Positions 37,084-45,016 of a DNA stretch of 64,000 bases are shown here, in pieces. Below the pieces are notes generated by a model, which was not told where the DNA came from, ran no database searches, and saw only the letters and a list, made by a program, of their open reading frames with translations. A program made the translations under genes and the position numbers. The stretch's first letter is position 1. The number at the start of each line of letters is the position of its first letter. Source of the DNA: Gemmatimonadota bacterium (lineage in GTDB: Bacteria; Gemmatimonadota; Gemmatimonadetes; Longimicrobiales; Gaopeijiaceae); the NCBI GenBank assembly GCA_022340865.1, contig JAJDNC010000103.1, positions 1 through 64,000 on the forward strand, given 5' to 3'.

Positions 37084-38581
37084 CGCTTCCGCGGGCCTCC
37101 TGCCGGGAGGTCCCGCTCCGCCCTTCCCCCGCCGACGGCACGTCCAGCACGGTGAGGGGCCCCAGAGCCGCCAGGGCGGCGCGGCCGATGCGGTCCGGAT
37201 CGCCCACCACCAGGATCGTCATCCGCGCTGGGTCCACATGGGCCCGGAAGACCTGGTTGACCATCTTCGGCGTGACGCCCTGGATGCCCTTCAGGTACTG
37301 CTCGAGCCAGTCCTCCCGAAGACCCTCCGAGAGATAGAACATCCTCCGCGAGACGATCTGTGCCGCGTCCTCGAAGTTGAAGACGAACCCGTTCACCTGC
37401 TGGTCGACCGCCGTCTTCACCTCGCCTGCGGAGGGAGGCGCATCGCGCATCCCGTCCATGATCTTCAGGATCAGGCGGATGGCGGCCACCGTGCTCTCCG
37501 GACGCGTGCGCGTCACCGCACCCATCAGCCCGTCTTGCCGGCGGGGCATGGTCCACAGCGAGGAAGCCGAGTAGGCATACCCCTTCTCCGTACGCACCTG
37601 TGTCATCAGACGGCTGGACAGGCCGCCCCCGAGGATGTCGTTGCCGATCTGCGCGGCGAAGAAGGCCGGTTCGAGGCCGATGCGGACGTTCGTGGGTTGC
37701 GCCATGACGATGACGCTCTGATCCAGCTTGCGCGGGATGAGGAGGACGCCGGGTGTCCGCCGGATGTGGGGCGTGGGCCATGGTGGCAGAGGGGCGGAGC
37801 ATGCGGGCCATCCCTTGAGCATGCGTTCCAGCAGGGGCTTCAGCTTCTCCCAGGACACGTCCCCGGTGGCGCCCAGGATGAGATTACCCGGACACACGAT
37901 GCGGGCGTGGAGTCGCTCGAACACGCTTCGCGCCAGCTTCTCCGGAGCCAGATCCGACGCCTGCATCTGCCAGCCGACGGGGTGGTCTCCGTACATGAGC
38001 CGGTTGAACTCGGTGAAGGCCAGGAGCCCCGGGTCGTCGCCGCGACGCTGCACGCTCTCCATCTCCTGGCCGCGCCACACTTCCACCTGCGCCGAGTCGA
38101 AGCGCGGGGCGCGCATCATCTGCCCCCAGAGCCAGAGTGCCGTGTCCAGGTGGCTGGTGAGCGTGTTCATGCTCGAGGCCACGCTCTGGCCCCCGCCTCC
38201 GAACGACGTCTGGATCGCATAGTACTCCAGGAGCTCGTCCACGGAGTCCGGGGAGAGGGAGCGGGTGCCTCCGTATCGCAGCAGCGTCGGCAGGGCCGTC
38301 CCCGCGGCGTATTCGCTTCGGGGGAACAGCCCGTACCCGCCCTTGAAGCGCGCGAACACGCTCACCAGAGGCAGGGAGTGGTCCTCGAGGAACAGGACCG
38401 GCACGCCGGCCACCCGCTCGAGCTGCGGCTCGGCGGGATGGAAGGCGAGAGGAGGGAACCGCATGGTATCGGCGGCTACCCTGCCCACCGGGGCCTGGGC
38501 GGCCGCGGGGGAGGCTGTAGCCGCTGCCAGGACGACGGCGAGAACGAGGGCGGCACCCCGCCGCCCGGCGGCGGATCTCAT
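37043..38581 (-). CDS. M16-family peptidase-like protein lacking the zinc motif
   Basis: 512 residues, signal peptide ending near residue 29. M16 fold with two similar halves. The strand-helix where HxxEH belongs reads SEYAAGTALPTLLRYGG, with no His/Glu pair, so the protein should not bind the catalytic zinc. The C-half substrate-binding motif GGGLSSRLMTQVRTEKGYAYSASS is well kept. M16B enzymes often work as an active/inactive pair, and the active partner is the preceding gene. Its ATG overlaps that gene's stop by ATGA. The C-terminal 40 residues are basic and Ser/Gly-rich and lie antisense to the end of ubiE. Confidence 0.88.
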   Translation of the reverse strand: MRSAAGRRGAALVLAVVLAAATASPAAAQAPVGRVAADTMRFPPLAFHPAEPQLERVAGVPVLFLEDHSLPLVSVFARFKGGYGLFPRSEYAAGTALPTLLRYGGTRSLSPDSVDELLEYYAIQTSFGGGGQSVASSMNTLTSHLDTALWLWGQMMRAPRFDSAQVEVWRGQEMESVQRRGDDPGLLAFTEFNRLMYGDHPVGWQMQASDLAPEKLARSVFERLHARIVCPGNLILGATGDVSWEKLKPLLERMLKGWPACSAPLPPWPTPHIRRTPGVLLIPRKLDQSVIVMAQPTNVRIGLEPAFFAAQIGNDILGGGLSSRLMTQVRTEKGYAYSASSLWTMPRRQDGLMGAVTRTRPESTVAAIRLILKIMDGMRDAPPSAGEVKTAVDQQVNGFVFNFEDAAQIVSRRMFYLSEGLREDWLEQYLKGIQGVTPKMVNQVFRAHVDPARMTILVVGDPDRIGRAALAALGPLTVLDVPSAGEGRSGTSRQEARGSVTSPPSGEPRSRR

Positions 38582-40110
38582 GATCCGCCCTGCTCCCGCA
38601 CCAGGGTGGCGACCGTACGGTTCTCCTGTGTGAAATAGCGCGCCGTCACCCGGCGAACGTCCGCGGGCGTCACGGCGCCCAGCCGGGTCGCGAACCGGAA
38701 GGTCTCGCGCCAGTCCCCGTACAGCGACGTCGATTGGGCCAGCTGGAAGGCGAGACCGAGGTTGGACACGAGACGCCGCAGGCTCCCCGCGGCCACCTGG
38801 TTCTTCACGCGCTCCAGCTCCGAAGGGGTGGGGCCGTCCGCCGCCAGGCGGGCGAGCTCGCGGTAGATGGCGGCCTCCACCTCCGCGGTCGTGTGCGGCG
38901 CCCGCGGCGTGGCCGCCACCTCGAAGAGGCGAGGATACCGGTCGCCGGGTCCGATGGAGGACGTCACGGAAGCAGCCAGGCGATCGCCCTCCACCAGGCG
39001 CCGATAGAGGCGGGAGGTACGGCCGCCGGTGAGGAGGCTGGTGAGCATCTCCAGCGCAGGCGCGTCGGGATCGTACACCGAGGGGACGTGCCAACCGATG
39101 CGGAGCTGGGGCTGGGCATCCCAGCGCACCACCACGCGGCGCTCTCCCCGTTGCGGGGGCTCCCTGGCCAGCACCGGCGGGGGGTCCTCGCCTCGGGGCA
39201 CCGGTCCCAGGTACTCGTCCGCCCACGCGACGACCTTCGCCGGATCCACGTCCCCGACGACGGCCAACACGGCGTTGTTCGGACCGTAGAAGCGCCGGTA
39301 GTAATCCCTGACGTCGCGTCTCGTCAGGTTCTCCAGATCCGACGTGTAGCCGACGACGGGCTGGCGGTACGGATGCACCGTATACGCCGCCGCGAGCTCC
39401 GCCTCGTCCAGGAGCCCCGCGGGGTTGGTGTCGATGCGCATACGACGCTCCTCCGTCACCACGTTGCGCTCCGTGTAGAACTCGCGGAAGACGGCGTTGC
39501 GCATGAGGTCTCCCTCGAGCACGAACCAGAGCCGGGCGCGGTTCGAGGGAAGCTCCACGTAGTAGATCGTCGATTCGTTGGTGGTGGTGGCGTTGAGGCT
39601 CTCGGCCCCGGCCCGAGTCAGGATCCTGGAGTACTCGTTGGGCACGACGTAGGCGCCGGCGCTGTCCCCCAGGGCCGTGATGAACGCCGAGAGCCGGGCC
39701 ACGGAGGCAGAATCGCCCAGGGCCCGGTCCCGGATCAGGGTGTCCTCGGCGGCGTCCTGGCGCGCGTAGAGGGCCCGCTCGGCGTTGATGTTGCGTGTGC
39801 CGACGGTGGTGGTCCCCTTGAAGAGAAGGTGCTCCAGCAGGTGGGTGGTCCCCGTGGTGCCCAGGTGCTCGTCCACGCCGCCGACCTGGTACAGCAGCAC
39901 GAAGGAGACCGTCGGCGCCCCCTGTCGCCGCAGCACCAGGACCCGAAGGCCGTTGTCCAGGGTGCGCTCCTGCACCGGAAGGCGCTCGCCCGGGGTCGGG
40001 GCCGCCTGTGCCGGAGGCGCTGTCTGGGCCGGCGCCTGACCCGGTGCCGCCACGGCCGCCGCGACGACCGCGGCGAGAAGACACGCCGCGGAGGGAGGGC
40101 GGAGCGTCAT
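38578..40110 (-). CDS. M16-family zinc metallopeptidase
   Basis: 510 residues with signal peptide to about residue 29. Inverted zinc motif THLLEHLLF gives His90, Glu93 and His94; ERNVVTEERRMRID holds the downstream Glu region. The C-half GGRTSRLYRRLVEGDRLAAS is the M16 arginine/tyrosine motif. Insertion at about 105-190 (many Asp/Ala, plus NEYSRILTRAG). Likely periplasmic peptidase, forming a heteromer with the inactive paralogue downstream. The open frame reaches far upstream over mutM shadow; the ATG at 40110 overlaps the mutM stop by ATGA. Confidence 0.92.
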   Translation of the reverse strand: MTLRPPSAACLLAAVVAAAVAAPGQAPAQTAPPAQAAPTPGERLPVQERTLDNGLRVLVLRRQGAPTVSFVLLYQVGGVDEHLGTTGTTHLLEHLLFKGTTTVGTRNINAERALYARQDAAEDTLIRDRALGDSASVARLSAFITALGDSAGAYVVPNEYSRILTRAGAESLNATTTNESTIYYVELPSNRARLWFVLEGDLMRNAVFREFYTERNVVTEERRMRIDTNPAGLLDEAELAAAYTVHPYRQPVVGYTSDLENLTRRDVRDYYRRFYGPNNAVLAVVGDVDPAKVVAWADEYLGPVPRGEDPPPVLAREPPQRGERRVVVRWDAQPQLRIGWHVPSVYDPDAPALEMLTSLLTGGRTSRLYRRLVEGDRLAASVTSSIGPGDRYPRLFEVAATPRAPHTTAEVEAAIYRELARLAADGPTPSELERVKNQVAAGSLRRLVSNLGLAFQLAQSTSLYGDWRETFRFATRLGAVTPADVRRVTARYFTQENRTVATLVREQGGS

Positions 40111-40955
40111 GGGCGTCGCCCTCCGCCGCGACGGGGCTGGCAGGTCGGACAGTAGTACGCCGAACGGTTGGAGATCACCGTGCGCCGGAGCTCGGTGCCG
40201 CACGCGGGGCAGGGCTCGCCCTCGCGGCCGTACACGTGCAGGCGGCGGCCGTAGCCTCCGGCTTCGCCGTCCGCGTTGCGGTAGTCCCTGATGGTGGTTC
40301 CCCCATGGTCGATGGCCGCCTGGAGCACGCTCCGGATGGCCTCGTGCAGGCGCACGGCCTCCCGCCGCGTCACCGTGCGTGCGCGCCTGGCTGGATGGAT
40401 TCCCGCCAGATGGAGCGCCTCGCTGGCGTAGATGTTCCCCACGCCTGCTATACGTCGCTGGTCCAGCAGCCATGACCGCACCGGGGAGACCGAGGCGCGC
40501 AGCGCCCTGAAGAGCCCCTCCCCGGTGAAGGCGTCCTCCAGGGGCTCCGGCCCCATGCGCGCCTGGCGCTCCGTCCAGGCATCCGCCTCGAGCACCTCCA
40601 CGGTTCCGAAGCGTCGCTGATCATCGAAGACCAGAACACCGCCGGACCGGAAGCGGAAGCGCACCGCCGGGTGGGTCGGCACCGCCCCTCCGCGAGGGAC
40701 CTCCCGGAAGCGCAGGAGGGTGCCCGTCATGCCCAGGTTCACCGCGATGACACGGCCGCCGTCGAGGAGGAGCAGAACGTTCTTCCCCCTGCGCCCTACG
40801 CCCTCGATGCGCCGCCCCCGGACGCGTGCGGCGAAGGCGCGAGGCGAAGCCCTGAGCACGTCGGGGTGCGGGACGTCCACGCCGCGTATGCGCTCGCCCG
40901 GCACGGTGCGGCGCAGACCGCGAACGATGGTCTCGGCTTCGGGGAGCTCGGGCAT
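40107..40955 (-). CDS. mutM: formamidopyrimidine-DNA glycosylase
   Basis: Removes 8-oxoguanine and other oxidised purines and nicks the abasic strand. 282 residues. N-terminal MPELPEAET provides catalytic Pro2 and Glu3; Lys58 (GRRGKNVLLLL) is the beta-hairpin lysine. The helix-two-turn-helix region reads GVGNIYASEALHLAGIHP, and the C-terminal zinc finger PCPACGTELRR ... AYYCPTCQ has all four cysteines. An arginine-rich tail follows. Start ATG 18 bases after purD. Upstream gene of the two M16 genes, with ATGA overlaps throughout. Confidence 0.96.
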   Translation of the reverse strand: MPELPEAETIVRGLRRTVPGERIRGVDVPHPDVLRASPRAFAARVRGRRIEGVGRRGKNVLLLLDGGRVIAVNLGMTGTLLRFREVPRGGAVPTHPAVRFRFRSGGVLVFDDQRRFGTVEVLEADAWTERQARMGPEPLEDAFTGEGLFRALRASVSPVRSWLLDQRRIAGVGNIYASEALHLAGIHPARRARTVTRREAVRLHEAIRSVLQAAIDHGGTTIRDYRNADGEAGGYGRRLHVYGREGEPCPACGTELRRTVISNRSAYYCPTCQPRRGGGRRP

Positions 40956-40973
40956 GGGTGGCGGGGGTGGGGG

Positions 40974-42269
40974 CTACGCGTTGGCCGACCCTGGCGCGCG
41001 GGCCAGCTCGCGCCACGCGATGTCGCGGCGGAAAAACGCCCCCTCGAAGGTCACGGCGGAGGCGGCCTCCCGGCTGCGCTTCGCCGCCTCCTCCACGTCG
41101 GCCCCCAGCGCCGTGACGGCGAGGACCCGGCCCCCGGACGTGACCAGCCGTTCACCCTCCTCCAGGGTGGTGCCCGCATGGAAGACCGCGACACCGTCAC
41201 TCTCGAGCCCCCCGGGAATGTGGATCTCCTTGCCCTTCTCGTACGGGCCGGGATACCCGGCGGAGGCCATCACCGTGGTCACGGCGGCCCCCGCACGCCA
41301 CCGGGCCGTACGTCCCCGCAGGGACCCTCCCTCCGCCACCGTGGCCAGCAGCTCCAGGAGCGACGATTCCATGAGCGGCAGCACCGCCTGCGTCTCGGGG
41401 TCGCCGAACCGGCAGTTGAACTCCACGACCTTGAGACCTTCCTTTGTGCTCATGAGACCGGCGTAGAGGAGTCCCTGGAAGGTGCACCCGTCCGCGGTCA
41501 GAGCGCGCAGTGTGGGCTCGAATACGCGCGTGCGCGCCTCGTGGAGCAACGCGGGCGTGACGATGGAGACCGGAGCATACGCGCCCATGCCGCCGGTGTT
41601 GGGGCCCACGTCGCCCTCGCCGACGCGCTTGTGGTCCTGGGAGGGCAGCAGGAGCAGCGGGAGGGTGCCGTCGCTCACCGCGAACATGGAGAGCTCCTCG
41701 CCCTCCATGAAGTCCTCCACCACCACCTCCCGGCCGGCCTCTCCGAAGGCGAGGTCTCCGAGCATGGAGCGGGCGGCGTCCACGGCCTCCTCAACGGTGG
41801 CGCACACCACGGCTCCCTTGCCGGCCGCGAGCCCCGACGCCTTCACCACCACCGGCGCGCCGTGCTCGCGCAGGTACGCTTCGGCGCCGGGCAAGTCGCG
41901 GAACGTGCGGTGCTCGGCCGTGGGCACGCCCGCATTCCTCATGAGATCCTTGGCGAAGGCCTTGCTGGACTCGATGCGGGCGGCCTCGCGGGTGGGTCCG
42001 AAGATCGGGAGGCCCTTGGCCCGGAAGCGATCGACGATGCCCGCGGCGAGGGGGCCCTCGGGCCCCACCACCGTGAGGTCGATGCGCTGCGACGCGGCCC
42101 ACCCGGAGAGCGCCTCCACGTCGGTGGGGACGATGGGAACGGCCCTGGAGTGGGGAGCCATGCCGCCGTTGGGGCGGGTGGCGAAGATGTCCGCGTCAGG
42201 GGCGTCGCGCCGGAGCTTCCAGAGGAGGGCGTGCTCCCGCCCGCCGTTGCCCACGATGAGGATGCGCAT
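40974..42269 (-). CDS. purD: phosphoribosylamine-glycine ligase
   Basis: ATP-grasp enzyme that joins phosphoribosylamine with glycine in purine synthesis. 431 residues. Family blocks: MRILIVGNGGREHALLWKL, VVVKASGLAAGKGAVV, the PurD signature QDHKRVGEGDVGPNTGGMGAY and EFNCRFGDPETQAVLP. The frame permits 12 more codons upstream; the ATG at 42269 matches the family start. It leads the purD-mutM-M16 run, with an 81-base gap after the M48 gene. It acts alone here; no other pur gene is in the window. Confidence 0.97.
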   Translation of the reverse strand: MRILIVGNGGREHALLWKLRRDAPDADIFATRPNGGMAPHSRAVPIVPTDVEALSGWAASQRIDLTVVGPEGPLAAGIVDRFRAKGLPIFGPTREAARIESSKAFAKDLMRNAGVPTAEHRTFRDLPGAEAYLREHGAPVVVKASGLAAGKGAVVCATVEEAVDAARSMLGDLAFGEAGREVVVEDFMEGEELSMFAVSDGTLPLLLLPSQDHKRVGEGDVGPNTGGMGAYAPVSIVTPALLHEARTRVFEPTLRALTADGCTFQGLLYAGLMSTKEGLKVVEFNCRFGDPETQAVLPLMESSLLELLATVAEGGSLRGRTARWRAGAAVTTVMASAGYPGPYEKGKEIHIPGGLESDGVAVFHAGTTLEEGERLVTSGGRVLAVTALGADVEEAAKRSREAASAVTFEGAFFRRDIAWRELARAPGSANA

Positions 42270-42350
42270 GGGGCTCAAGATAAAGGGAAGGGGCGCCCGG
42301 GCCACCCGCCCGGCCGCCCCCTGTCGACTCCTTCGGTGCCCGCCCGGCGA

Positions 42351-43364
42351 TCAGCCCTTGAACGTACCCATGAACTGCTCGCCCATGCGCTTGGCGGCGG
42401 CGGTCATGGTGTCGAGAAAGTCCTTGGCGCCGTCGGCGTACGCCTTGGCGGCCTCGCGCAGGTCATCCTGGTAGGCCCCGTCGGCATCCCCCCGGCGCGC
42501 GTACTCGCCACGGAGGATGCGGTCGTAATCACCGCCCTCGATCCACGTCCGCAGCTCGCTCACACGGATTACCCAGAAGGGGTGCGTCGAGCCGATGAGG
42601 TTGAGGATCTTGAAGACCTGGTCGGCGATGTCGCCGGCGTCACGATACTCCTCGGCCTGCACGATGAACTCCTGCAGGCTCGTCTCCTGATCGTTCCCGC
42701 CCCCGGCCATCTTCAGCATGGTGCGCATGACGACCTCGGAGTCCTGGATGGCCAGGAGTCCCGCCCGGTCGCTGGACAGCTCGCTCTTCCGGTTCCACTC
42801 CAGGAGGGCGACCAGCACCGCCCGCGCCGCCAACCCGACGATGGGGAAGCCCATCTGGGCGAGCTGGAGCAACAAGTACGTCATCGTCCGGTACAGGACG
42901 TGGTCGCTGAGGATGTGGCCGAGCTCGTGGCCCAGGATGTAGGCCAGCTGCTGGTCGTCGAGGAGCGCCACCGTGCCCGAGTTCAGGATGATGAACGGCG
43001 ACTCCATGCCGTAGGCGCCGGCGTTGACGATGGGGGTCTGCGACACGTAGAGCGGATAGTCTTCGGGCGAGTCCAGCGTCTTCAACACGTCCTGGTACAG
43101 CCCGTGCACCCGCCCGAACTGGTTCGCGCTCACGCGCACGGCGTTGGCCTGGAAGGCCAGGCGGACGGGCTTCTCGCCGAAGAACCCGAAGAGCCTGCGC
43201 AGCACCTCGTCGAACACGGGGATCTTCCGAAGCGCCTGGAGGGCCGCCTTGTCGGCGGGGTGCTCCCACGCCCGGGGCGCGATGTCGGTGAGGATACGGC
43301 GTGCTCTCGCCTCCGTGTCGCCCTCCCCTGGGGCCCCGTCGGTACGGTTCTTATCGTCGGCCAT
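42351..43364 (-). CDS. M48-family zinc metallopeptidase
   Basis: 337 residues. HExxH at His146, Glu147 and His150 (AYILGHELGHILSDH); the third ligand is probably the Glu in SELSSDRAGLLAI. Between them, hydrophobic residues at about 160-190 could be a membrane hairpin. There is no signal peptide at the N-terminus, which is acidic. The track-first GTG (43370) is replaced by the ATG at 43364, which lies 8 bases after AAGGGG. HtpX-type M48 peptidases take part in membrane protein quality control. A copy of the ECF-type promoter motif lies 120 bases upstream, making it a candidate stress-regulon member. Confidence 0.88.
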   Translation of the reverse strand: MADDKNRTDGAPGEGDTEARARRILTDIAPRAWEHPADKAALQALRKIPVFDEVLRRLFGFFGEKPVRLAFQANAVRVSANQFGRVHGLYQDVLKTLDSPEDYPLYVSQTPIVNAGAYGMESPFIILNSGTVALLDDQQLAYILGHELGHILSDHVLYRTMTYLLLQLAQMGFPIVGLAARAVLVALLEWNRKSELSSDRAGLLAIQDSEVVMRTMLKMAGGGNDQETSLQEFIVQAEEYRDAGDIADQVFKILNLIGSTHPFWVIRVSELRTWIEGGDYDRILRGEYARRGDADGAYQDDLREAAKAYADGAKDFLDTMTAAAKRMGEQFMGTFKG

Positions 43365-43483
43365 TGTCACATCCCCTTGTGTGAGTTCCCCCGTCGCACC
43401 CCCACACCCACGCTCTCATGCGCCGCAGACCGCAGCGCAGGCGCTTGTGCCGAGAGGGGACCCGGGCGCTCGTTGTCCCTGAC

Positions 43484-43510
43484 TACGGTGGGCCTCGACC
43501 CCGGGTTTCG
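43484..43510 (-). promoter_or_regulatory. third copy of the ECF-type promoter motif, upstream of the M48 peptidase
   Basis: On the minus strand CGAAACC, 16 bases, CGTAG, inside the 172-base gap between the trans-sulfuration gene and the M48 gene and pointing at the latter. The two other copies flank the sigma factor gene 7-8 kb away. Scanning every GTTTC and GAAAC in the window found no fourth copy with this spacing. Confidence 0.5.
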
Positions 43511-43536
43511 TGTCTTCATGGGCTCTTCGGCCACTT

Positions 43537-44700
43537 CTACCCCAGGACGCGCTCCAGGTCCTCCAGCAGGTCGGCCTCGTCCTCGATGCCCACCGAGAGC
43601 CGCACCAGCCCGGGTGTGATGCCCATGGCGGCGCGCCGCTCCTCGGGCACCGAGGCGTGGGTCATGAGCGCAGGTACGCTGATGAGGGACTCGACTCCTC
43701 CCAGGCTCTCGGCCAGCGCGAATACCCGGCAGTGCTCCGTGAGGGACCGCGCGCGCTCGAGGGTGCCCACGTCCACGGAGACCATGCCGGTGAAGCCGTC
43801 CATCTGCCGGGCCGCCAGCTCGTGCTGCGGGTGGCCGGGCAGCCCGGGGTAGTAGACCCGGTCCACCCTGGGGTGCGCCTCCAGGTAGCGAGCCACCGCC
43901 AGGCCGTTGGCGTTGTGCTGGCGCATGCGCACGTGGAGCGTCTTGACGCCCCGGAGGGTGAGCCAGCAGTCCATGGGGCCGGGCACCGCGCCGGTGGACA
44001 TCCGCAGGAAGAGCAGCTCTTCGGCCAGCGCTTCGTCCCTCACAGCCACGATCCCGTGGATGACGTCGCTGTGTCCGTTGATGTACTTGGTGGCCGAGTG
44101 GACGCTCAAGTCGGCGCCCAGCTCCAGGGGCCTCTGGTTGTACGGCGACGCGAAGGTGTTGTCCACGGAGAGGAGGGCGCCGGCGTCGTGGGCCACGGCG
44201 GCCACGGCCCGGATGTCGCAGATGCGCATCATCGGGTTCGTGGGTGTCTCGACGTGGACGAGCCTGGTGTTGGGCCGCAGCGCCGCCCGAACGGCTTCCG
44301 TGTCGCCGGAGTCCACATACGTGAAGTCGATGCCCAACCGGGCGAAGACCTTGTCGAACAACCGGGCGGTGCCTCCGTACGTGTTCTGCTCGCTCACCAC
44401 GTGATCCCCTGCGGAGAGGCGCTTCACGATGGCCTCGATGGCCGCGAGGCCGGACGCGAAGGCCACGGCACGCGTCCCCGATTCGAGCTCGGCGATGTTG
44501 GCTTCCAGAGCTTCCCGCGTGGGGTTTGCGGTCCGTCCGTAGTCGTACGTGCCGCCCCTGGGCTCCCCCACGGCCGGCTGGACGTAGGTGGACGTCTGGA
44601 AGATGGGGGTCATGATGGCGCCGGTGACCGGCTCGGGGGTCACGCCAGCGTGGACGGCCCGGGTTCCGAACCGGGACCGGGGGGAGGGCTGCTCGGTCAT
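43537..44700 (-). CDS. cystathionine gamma-synthase/lyase family PLP enzyme
   Basis: 387 residues. RFGTRAVHAGVTPEPVTGAIMTPIFQTSTYVQ opens the conserved part (quoted in pieces: TRAVHAGVTPEP and TPIFQTSTYVQ). YDYGRTANPTREALE and the lysine motif SATKYINGHSDVIHG (Lys205) follow, then SLGGVESLISVPALMTHA and GLVRLSVGIEDEADL. This is the canonical CGS/CGL sequence type, closer to textbook family members than the paralogue at 26843-28021. Start ATG at 44700 with a GTG/ATG alternative just upstream. It takes part in methionine/cysteine interconversion; the direction is not decidable by sequence alone. Confidence 0.9.
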   Translation of the reverse strand: MTEQPSPRSRFGTRAVHAGVTPEPVTGAIMTPIFQTSTYVQPAVGEPRGGTYDYGRTANPTREALEANIAELESGTRAVAFASGLAAIEAIVKRLSAGDHVVSEQNTYGGTARLFDKVFARLGIDFTYVDSGDTEAVRAALRPNTRLVHVETPTNPMMRICDIRAVAAVAHDAGALLSVDNTFASPYNQRPLELGADLSVHSATKYINGHSDVIHGIVAVRDEALAEELLFLRMSTGAVPGPMDCWLTLRGVKTLHVRMRQHNANGLAVARYLEAHPRVDRVYYPGLPGHPQHELAARQMDGFTGMVSVDVGTLERARSLTEHCRVFALAESLGGVESLISVPALMTHASVPEERRAAMGITPGLVRLSVGIEDEADLLEDLERVLG

Positions 44701-45016
44701 CACGAGGGTGTCCTGGGATGGGCTCGGGGTGCTCCGGGATGTGCCGGATCGTCTGCGGACCGCTGCGTGCGTCTGCGTACCGCAGGGGGATCGCTCGAAT
44801 GTGGCAATGTACCGGCGCCCCGTCGGGAGGCGCCACCGGGCCGACGCACCGCAGCTCCCCCGGCGGTGGGGAAACCGGCGGCGGGCGCGGTGGCCCCGGC
44901 ATCCGGTGGGAAACATATGTGTTGACGACCCGGAACCCCGTGAAGCACAGTAGATTATATGGTCTCGTCGCCTCGAGCGGCGACGCCGACGCCCACCCCC
45001 TTTCTCTGAGGAACCC
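44701..45016. other. 316-base divergent intergenic region
   Basis: Lies between the trans-sulfuration gene and glmM. Its right half has an AT-rich island in otherwise GC-rich sequence: TTGACG at 44922-44927, and TAGATTATATGG at 44951-44962, which reads TATAAT on the minus strand. The gap between TTGACG and TAGATT is 23 bases, too long for one sigma70 promoter. ACATATGT at 44912-44919 is an 8-base palindrome. No protein-like frame. Confidence 0.5.
44951..44962 (+). promoter_or_regulatory. probable -10 region for glmM (possibly bidirectional)
   Basis: TAGATTATATGG stands out as AT-rich 55-65 bases before the glmM GTG. TAGATT is a fair -10; no good -35 is spaced correctly. On the other strand the same bases contain a perfect TATAAT. 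Confidence 0.35.

Noticed and set aside
38578-40473. 631-codon form of the active M16 peptidase
   Set aside because: The added segment is out-of-frame mutM; the ATG at 40110 precedes a normal signal peptide.
40671-43619. 982-codon plus-strand open frame across mutM, purD and the M48 gene
   Set aside because: His/Gly/Arg/Glu-rich antisense translation without domains; the minus-strand genes are well supported.
44922-44956. TTGACG ... TAGATT as a single sigma70 promoter for glmM
   Set aside because: The gap is 23 bases, outside the usual 16-19; only the -10-like island is kept.
44954-44959. Perfect TATAAT on the minus strand as the promoter of the trans-sulfuration gene
   Set aside because: No -35 match upstream and a leader of over 250 bases would be needed.
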